A DNA stretch of 9,849 bases from an uncultured Blautia sp. (GTDB lineage: Bacteria; Bacillota; Clostridia; Lachnospirales; Lachnospiraceae): assembly GCA_945872375.1 (NCBI GenBank), contig CAMBYR010000060.1:1-9849 (forward strand), written 5' to 3'. Under the pieces are notes generated by a model. It was not told where the DNA came from. It saw only the letters and a program-made list of their open reading frames with translations, and did no database searches. Made by a program: the position numbers and the translations under genes. Within the stretch, counting starts at the first letter, position 1. Each line of letters begins with the position of its first letter. Below, piece after piece: positions 5,497 through 9,849 of the stretch.

Positions 5497-6522
5497 CTAT
5501 TCGATCACTTTCAGCCAGCCTTCCGGAGCTTCCAGACGTCCCATCTGAATTCCGGTAAGAGTTTCATACAGCTTTTTGGTGACAGGTCCCATTTCGGTCA
5601 TGCCGCTTGGGAAGCAGATTTCCTTGCCGTGGTCAACAATTTTGCCGACAGGAGAGATAACTGCTGCAGTACCGCAAAGACCGCACTCCGCGAAGTCTTT
5701 TACTTCGTCGAAGTAGATTTCTCTTTCTTCAGCTTCCAGTCCAAGATATTCCTTTGCCACATAGATCAGAGAGCGTCTGGTGATGGACGGAAGAATACTG
5801 TCGGATTTCGGGGTAACTACTTTGTTGTCTTTTGTTACAAAGAGGAAGTTTGCTCCACCGGTTTCTTCAACCTTTGTACGGGTTGCAGCATCCAGATACA
5901 TATTTTCATCAAAGCCCTGTTTGTGAGCATCTACGATTGCGTGAAGACTCATGGCATAGTTCAGACCTGCTTTGATATGACCGGTTCCGTGAGGTGCGGC
6001 ACGGTCAAAATCGCTGACACGGATCGTCAGAGGTTTTACGCCGCCCTTGAAGTAGGGTCCTACCGGAGTAGTAAATACGCGGAACTGATATTCATCAGCC
6101 GGTTTTACACCGATTACAGGGTTGGTACCGAACATGTAAGGACGAACATACAGAGTAGCACCGGAGCCGTAGGGCGGAACGTAAGCTGCGTTTGCCTTGA
6201 TGGTCTGAACAACTGCTTCTACGAAACGATCCTGCGGGAAGACAGGCATTTCCAGTCTTTTTGCGGAATTTTCCATACGCTCTGCGTTCAGGTCAGGACG
6301 GAAGGTAACAATGCGTCCGTCTTCGGTGGTGTATGCCTTCATACCCTCGAATACAGTCTGCGCATACTGAAGAACACCGGCACATTCATTGATCACAACC
6401 TGATCATCAGTGGTAAGAGTTCCTTCATCCCATGCGCCGTCTTTAAAATTTGATACAAAACGATAATCTGTCTTTAAATAGCCGAAACCAAGATTGGCCC
6501 AGTCAATGTTCTTTTTTTCCAT
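5497..6522 (-). CDS. ilvE: Branched-chain amino acid aminotransferase (fold-type IV, PLP)
   Basis: The enzyme interconverts Val, Leu and Ile with their 2-oxo acids, using 2-oxoglutarate/glutamate, in the cytoplasm. The 341-residue product starts with an N-terminal region (WANLGFGYLKTDYRF). It then has VLQYAQTVFEGMKAY, FRPDLNAERM, and LYVRPYMFGT. The PLP-binding Lys184 is in GHIKAGLNYA, and the class-IV signature is VEETGGANFLFV (218-229), followed by GTAAVISPVG. Length and motifs fit the eukaryote-like BCAT subgroup found in many Firmicutes. The ATG at 6522 has GGAGGAG 7 bases upstream. A C-x-x-C (Cys280, Cys283) sits just before the GTAAVISPV loop. The opposite strand stays free of stops for about 990 bases, which suggests strongly biased codon use and high expression. 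It is monocistronic between its own promoter and terminator. Confidence 0.96.
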   Translation of the reverse strand: MEKKNIDWANLGFGYLKTDYRFVSNFKDGAWDEGTLTTDDQVVINECAGVLQYAQTVFEGMKAYTTEDGRIVTFRPDLNAERMENSAKRLEMPVFPQDRFVEAVVQTIKANAAYVPPYGSGATLYVRPYMFGTNPVIGVKPADEYQFRVFTTPVGPYFKGGVKPLTIRVSDFDRAAPHGTGHIKAGLNYAMSLHAIVDAHKQGFDENMYLDAATRTKVEETGGANFLFVTKDNKVVTPKSDSILPSITRRSLIYVAKEYLGLEAEEREIYFDEVKDFAECGLCGTAAVISPVGKIVDHGKEICFPSGMTEMGPVTKKLYETLTGIQMGRLEAPEGWLKVIE

Positions 6523-6562
6523 AAATTTTCTCCTCCAATCGCACTTTGATTATCTTCCTACC

Positions 6563-6591
6563 ATTTTAAAACTTTTGCTTTATAACTGCAA
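6563..6591 (-). promoter_or_regulatory. Probable ilvE promoter
   Basis: On the minus strand there is TTGCAG (complement of 6586-6591), a 17-bp spacer, and TAAAAT (complement of 6563-6568). Transcription would start near 6556, with a leader of about 34 nt. That is too short for a T-box or peptide attenuator. The -35 is only a half match. Confidence 0.5.
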
Positions 6592-6666
6592 TGAAAAAAT
6601 GCGCTTTTTTTCCATTTTTTTAAAAGGGAAGGAACGGATTTCTCTGTAAACTACAGGATGCTTCTC

Positions 6667-6695
6667 TTGTAATTTTGTTATGTTTTCGCTATAAT
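6667..6695 (+). promoter_or_regulatory. xpaC-telA promoter
   Basis: TTGTAA at 6667-6672, a 17-bp spacer, and a perfect TATAAT at 6690-6695. Transcription should start near 6702, about 35 nt before the ATG at 6737. It is divergent to the ilvE promoter in the same 214-bp intergenic region. Confidence 0.75.
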
Positions 6696-6736
6696 AAAAA
6701 AGAGTATATGCAACAAAGACATCATGGGAGGAAAAG

Positions 6737-8029
6737 ATGGACGATTGGCACTACAATGGAATAGAGGATCTTGAGAAAATTGGAAATAAAGTGCAGAATA
6801 TCATAGAAGATGCAATCGATTCCCAGAATTATCAGAAGCTGAGTCAGACGATCAGCCAGGCAGTAAATAACAGTATTCGACAGTACCAGGACGGGCTGGA
6901 ACAGGGAAGAAGAGAAGAAGCACGCCGCCAGCGAAGAAGTGATGACAGGAGTCAGTTCACCGGGCCGGTATCCAGACGGGCGTCAGAACGGGTGTGCAGA
7001 CCGGATTTCACACGGACCGGGCAGGTGGTGGAAAGCTGGGAGACAAAGCCGGAGCTTTACCGGAACCCAAACGGTCAGAGGGTAAAGCATATTTTGAAAA
7101 CCGTCTTCGGCGGTATCCTTACAGGAAGTGCAGGCATCTGTCTTCTGTCCGTCGGGCTGATTCAGATGATCATGGGACAATATATGATTCCGTTTGATAT
7201 TGTGATGGCTGCGCTGACCGGTGTCGGGGCAGGGATGCTGGCATCCGGATGCAGCGGTCTGGGACGTATCGGACGATATAAAAAATATGTGAAGGCACTG
7301 GGAACGCATACTTACGTGAGCCTGGAGATGCTTTCCAGGGCCGTGCAGAAACCGGTGAAATATGTTCGTCGTGACATTCAGAAAATGATCAGCAGCGGCT
7401 GGTTTCTGGAGGGACATGTGGACAAACAGGAGACCTGTCTGATTACGGATCATGCGACCTATCATCAGTATGAAGAATCACAGAAGCAGCTTGAAATGAG
7501 AAAAGAGCAGGAAGCACGCCTGGAGCAGGAGAAAAAGGTTCAGGAAGAGGCAAAAAGGGCTGCCAGAGAAAAGACAGCGCCGGAAGTGCAGGAGGTTCTT
7601 GATAAGGGAAATGAATACCTGAGAAAGATCCGCGCCAGCAATGACGCGATTCCGGGAGAGGAAATCTCGGCAAAAATCGATAAAATGGAGCAGATCGTCA
7701 GACGGATCTTTGACCGTGCGGAAAAACATCCGGAGATCATTCCGGATCTCAAGCGTCTGATGGATTATTATCTGCCTATGACGGTGAAGCTCCTGGATGC
7801 CTCTGAGGATATGGATAAACAGCCTGTTCAGGGAGAAAATATCGTGAGTGCCAAAACGGAGATCGAGCAGACACTGGATACACTGAACGATGCTTTTGCC
7901 AGACTTCTGGATTCTGTTTTCCAGGATGTGGCGTGGGATGTTTCCAGTGATATTTCCGTACTGCACACGATGCTTGCCCAGGAGGGACTTACCGGTAGTG
8001 ATTTCACGCCGGAAAACAGAAGCAAGTGA
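6737..8029 (+). CDS. xpaC: XpaC family protein (5-bromo-4-chloroindolyl phosphate hydrolysis family), membrane-anchored
   Basis: The 430-residue product ends with the conserved block of this family: KMEQIVRRIFDRAEKHPE, DLKRLMDYYLPMTVKLLDA, EIEQTLDTLNDAFARLLDS, and DVAWDVSSDISVLHTMLAQEGL (about 315-418). Before it come an N-terminal helical segment (1-60), a basic linker (60-116), and two predicted membrane helices (about 119-146 and 152-176). Next is a region of about 186-243 that reads like a winged helix (VSLEMLSRAVQ.. VRRDIQKMISSGWFLEG), then a Glu/Arg/Lys-rich coiled coil (245-280). The family name comes from indolyl-phosphate hydrolysis linked to B. subtilis xpaC; the real substrate is unknown. 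The ATG at 6737 has GGGAGGA upstream. telA follows after 36 bp, matching the xpaC-yaaN pairing in Bacillus. Confidence 0.88.
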   Translation: MDDWHYNGIEDLEKIGNKVQNIIEDAIDSQNYQKLSQTISQAVNNSIRQYQDGLEQGRREEARRQRRSDDRSQFTGPVSRRASERVCRPDFTRTGQVVESWETKPELYRNPNGQRVKHILKTVFGGILTGSAGICLLSVGLIQMIMGQYMIPFDIVMAALTGVGAGMLASGCSGLGRIGRYKKYVKALGTHTYVSLEMLSRAVQKPVKYVRRDIQKMISSGWFLEGHVDKQETCLITDHATYHQYEESQKQLEMRKEQEARLEQEKKVQEEAKRAAREKTAPEVQEVLDKGNEYLRKIRASNDAIPGEEISAKIDKMEQIVRRIFDRAEKHPEIIPDLKRLMDYYLPMTVKLLDASEDMDKQPVQGENIVSAKTEIEQTLDTLNDAFARLLDSVFQDVAWDVSSDISVLHTMLAQEGLTGSDFTPENRSK

Positions 8030-8065
8030 TGGAATACTGCAGATTATGATAAAAGGAGAAAAACT

Positions 8066-9223
8066 ATGACAGAGGAATTTAAGGATTTTGCAGAGGCGCC
8101 GGTACTGACCCTGGAGCCCGAGATTGAAGAGCCCAAACAGAGCCCGGCAGTGGTAATGGAACCGAAGCCGGAAATGGATCCTGTCCAGAAGGAGATGGCT
8201 CAGACCGTACTGACACCGCAGGAACAGAAAATGGTGGATGATTTTGCCGGGAAAATTGACATTGAGAACACCAATCAGGTTCTGCAGTATGGTGCGGGAA
8301 CTCAGAAAAAAATGGCGGATTTCTCCGACCAGGCACTGGCAAATGTCCGCGCACAGGATCTGGGAGAAGTGGGAGATCTGATCTCCAGTGTTGTGACAGA
8401 GCTGAAGGGATTCGACGCAGAAGAAGAGAAGGGCCTGTTCGGCTTTTTCAAGAAACAGTCCAATAAACTGGAAACACTGAAAAACCGTTATGACAAGGCG
8501 GAAGCAAATGTGGAAAAGATTACAGATTCTCTGCAGAAACACCAGATGCGTCTGATGAAGGATTCCGCCATGATGGACAGAATGTATCAGCAGAATCTGA
8601 CATATTTTAAGGAACTTTCCATGTATATTCTTGCCGGAAAGAAGAAGCTTGCGGATGTGCGAAGCGGCAAACTCATGGAACTGGAAAATAAAGCGAGATT
8701 AAGCGGACTTCCGGAGGATGCTCAGGCAGCAAAAGATCTGGATGAAAAATGCAACCGTTTTGAGAAAAAGATCCATGATCTGGAGCTTACCAGAATGATT
8801 TCCCTGCAGACAGCGCCGCAGATCCGTCTGGTGCAGAACAATGATACCATGATGGTGGAAAAGATTCAGACGACCATTGTCAATACGATCCCGCTGTGGA
8901 AAAGCCAGATGGTTCTGGCTCTCGGAATTGCGCATTCCACAGAGGCGGCAGAAGCACAGCGTCAGGTAACCGATGTGACCAATGCTCTTCTCCGCAAAAA
9001 TGCAGAGGCTCTTCATATGGCTTCTGTGGAAACGGCGAAGGAGTCCGAACGCGGAATCGTGGATATGGAAACACTGAAAAAGACCAATGCGGATCTGATC
9101 GCAACATTGGATGATGTGCTGAAAATTCAGAGCGAAGGACGTCAGAAACGTCAGGCAGCAGAAGCAGAAATGGCACGTATGGAAAGCGATCTGAAAAATA
9201 AGCTTCTTCAGATCAGCCATTGA
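8066..9223 (+). CDS. telA: Toxic anion resistance protein, TelA family
   Basis: The 385-residue, largely helical protein belongs to the TelA (KlaA/YaaN) family. Family features are GAGTQKKMADFSDQALANVRAQDLGEVGDLI, a Gly-Leu-Phe-Gly-Phe-Phe loop (EEEKGLFGFFKK), the helical repeats around LMKDSAMMDRMYQQNLTYFKEL, and the C-terminal TAPQIRLVQNNDTMMVEKIQTTIVNTIPLWKSQM. The first 45 residues are Pro/Glu-rich and probably disordered. There is no signal peptide or membrane segment. The family was named for tellurite resistance on plasmids. Chromosomal members are tied to antimicrobial and envelope stress tolerance, but the mechanism is not known. The ATG at 8066 has AAAGGAG upstream. Its partner XpaC is encoded just before, so TelA may work at the membrane with it. 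A terminator follows. Confidence 0.94.
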   Translation: MTEEFKDFAEAPVLTLEPEIEEPKQSPAVVMEPKPEMDPVQKEMAQTVLTPQEQKMVDDFAGKIDIENTNQVLQYGAGTQKKMADFSDQALANVRAQDLGEVGDLISSVVTELKGFDAEEEKGLFGFFKKQSNKLETLKNRYDKAEANVEKITDSLQKHQMRLMKDSAMMDRMYQQNLTYFKELSMYILAGKKKLADVRSGKLMELENKARLSGLPEDAQAAKDLDEKCNRFEKKIHDLELTRMISLQTAPQIRLVQNNDTMMVEKIQTTIVNTIPLWKSQMVLALGIAHSTEAAEAQRQVTDVTNALLRKNAEALHMASVETAKESERGIVDMETLKKTNADLIATLDDVLKIQSEGRQKRQAAEAEMARMESDLKNKLLQISH

Positions 9224-9282
9224 TTTATAAAATTCCCGCTGACAGAGAAAAAGATTCAGGGGACTATCTTTCAGCAGAATCG

Positions 9283-9317
9283 ACAGCGGAAACCTGGAAA
9301 CAGTTTCCGCTGTTTAT
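9283..9317 (+). terminator. Terminator after telA
   Basis: ACAGCGGAAAC (9283-9293) and GTTTCCGCTGT (9303-9313) are perfect 11-bp complements around a 9-nt loop. The tail is TTATCAGTTT, so the T-run is interrupted and termination may be partial. It lies 60 bp after the telA stop and 86 bp before the ispG start. Confidence 0.7.
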
Positions 9318-9402
9318 CAGTTTCGGGAAAAAGTGTGACAGCAGTAAAGCAACCGGAAAAAAACGGAAAGCTATGAAATCAGAAAGTATCGGAGGAACGA
9401 TA

Positions 9403-9813
9403 ATGTATAGAGATCATACGAAAGTCATTCAGATCGGAGACCGAAAAATCGGAGGAGGGAATCCCATTCTGATCCAGTCAATGACCAATACAAAAACGGA
9501 AGACGTGGCAGCCACAGTCGGGCAGATTCTGTCTCTGGAGAAAGCCGGATGTGAAATTATCCGCTGTGCTGTTCCTACAATGGAGGCTGCAAAAGCGCTG
9601 AAGGAAATCAAAAAACAGATTCATATTCCTCTGGTGGCGGATATTCATTTTGATTATCGCCTTGCCATCGCTGCCATAGAAAACGGAGCGGATAAAATTC
9701 GGATCAATCCGGGAAATATCGGAAGCACAGAAAGGATCCGGGCTGTTGTAGAGGCGGCAAAAGAACGAAAGATTCCGATTCGTGTAGGTGTCAACAGAGG
9801 TTCTGTGGTGTAG
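9403..9813 (+). CDS. ispG: 4-hydroxy-3-methylbut-2-enyl-diphosphate synthase, 3' end missing
   Basis: IspG (GcpE) converts MEcPP to HMBPP in the MEP isoprenoid pathway using a 4Fe-4S cluster and a flavodoxin or ferredoxin. The 136 residues seen are the N-terminal TIM barrel: KVIQIGDRKIGGGNPILIQSMTNTKTEDV, GCEIIRCAVPTMEAAKAL, PLVADIHFDYRLAI, GADKIRINPGNIGS, and IPIRVGVN. The ATG at 9403 follows GGAGGA; the frame is open back to 9220, but that stretch crosses the terminator and lacks family sequence. A full protein has about 350 residues and a C-terminal domain with three cluster cysteines, absent here. After GVN the expected SGSLEK reads RGSVV followed by TAG, and the last 39 bases are T-rich. 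This is more likely damaged or erroneous sequence at the end of the contig than a real short protein. Confidence 0.9.
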   Translation: MYRDHTKVIQIGDRKIGGGNPILIQSMTNTKTEDVAATVGQILSLEKAGCEIIRCAVPTMEAAKALKEIKKQIHIPLVADIHFDYRLAIAAIENGADKIRINPGNIGSTERIRAVVEAAKERKIPIRVGVNRGSVV

Positions 9814-9849
9814 TTGCTGTTGTTAATTTTTGTTGGTTTGTCATATGAA
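9796..9849. other. T-rich abnormal sequence at the window end, inside ispG
   Basis: From 9811 on, 21 of 39 bases are T and only two are C, unlike everything before. The reading frame can still be aligned to the usual IspG sequence GSLEK..L.KYGGVT.E, with about one changed base per codon, most of the changes being to T. This looks like low-quality sequence at a contig end, but a junction with inserted DNA cannot be excluded. Confidence 0.5.

Noticed and set aside
5461..6453. A long open frame on the plus strand (330 codons) opposite ilvE
   Set aside because: It lies wholly within ilvE, which has all BCAT motifs, a ribosome site and a promoter. The product is Cys/Phe-rich without family features; it reflects the codon bias of ilvE.
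6592..6640. A/T-rich AAAAAA-TGCGC-TTTTTT hairpin in the ilvE-xpaC spacer as a terminator or attenuator
   Set aside because: The stem is only six A-T pairs, and it sits upstream of both predicted promoters, so it would not be in either transcript.
7478..8542. A 354-codon minus-strand frame across xpaC and telA
   Set aside because: It crosses the two real genes and their spacer; the translation is typical of antisense of helical, Glu/Lys-rich proteins.
9220..9402. N-terminal extension of IspG by 61 residues from a TTG overlapping the telA stop
   Set aside because: It spans the telA terminator and has no ribosome site or family similarity; the ATG at 9403 has GGAGGA and starts at the usual IspG N terminus.

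Overview
The window looks like an ordinary chromosomal segment of a low-to-mid GC Firmicute, most likely a Lachnospiraceae-type gut clostridium (Blautia/Dorea/Ruminococcus-like). The reasons are the GGAGG-type ribosome binding sites before nearly all genes, the Lachnospiraceae-style protein variants (a phage phi3T/Bacillus-type thymidylate synthase, a clostridial dihydrofolate reductase with an altered Met20 loop, a paired XpaC and TelA), and sigma-A-type promoters with 17-bp spacers. The genus cannot be fixed from the sequence alone.

Layout, left to right. (1) The 3' part of an alpha/beta hydrolase of the monoglyceride-lipase type (cut by the window start), then a 50-residue lipoprotein whose last codons lie inside an intrinsic terminator. 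(2) malQ, with a strong promoter and a palindrome near the start of transcription, then a closely spaced gene for a small two-helix membrane protein with an acidic tail. (3) A convergent VanZ-like membrane protein gene on the minus strand, separated from (2) by a long hairpin. Its predicted promoter lies so close to the ATG that the mRNA should be leaderless or nearly so. (4) A divergent control region with interlocking inverted repeats, then the thyA-folA operon for dTMP synthesis and folate recycling. (5) A bidirectional terminator and the convergent branched-chain aminotransferase gene ilvE on the minus strand. (6) A divergent promoter region and an xpaC-telA operon (XpaC/TelA families, linked to envelope and toxic-anion stress but of uncertain molecular function). 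(7) A terminator and the 5' part of ispG of the MEP isoprenoid pathway, which breaks off in an abnormal T-rich sequence at the window end.

The genes are housekeeping and accessory metabolism: glucan disproportionation, nucleotide/folate metabolism, BCAA transamination, isoprenoid synthesis, plus envelope proteins of uncertain role. I see no mobile element, CRISPR array, RNA gene or phage module, and no convincing new multi-gene system. The observations most worth checking are the vanZ-thyA divergent control region, the leaderless vanZ promoter, the winged-helix-like segment in the XpaC protein, the DHFR active-site substitution, and the probable sequence artefact at the ispG end.
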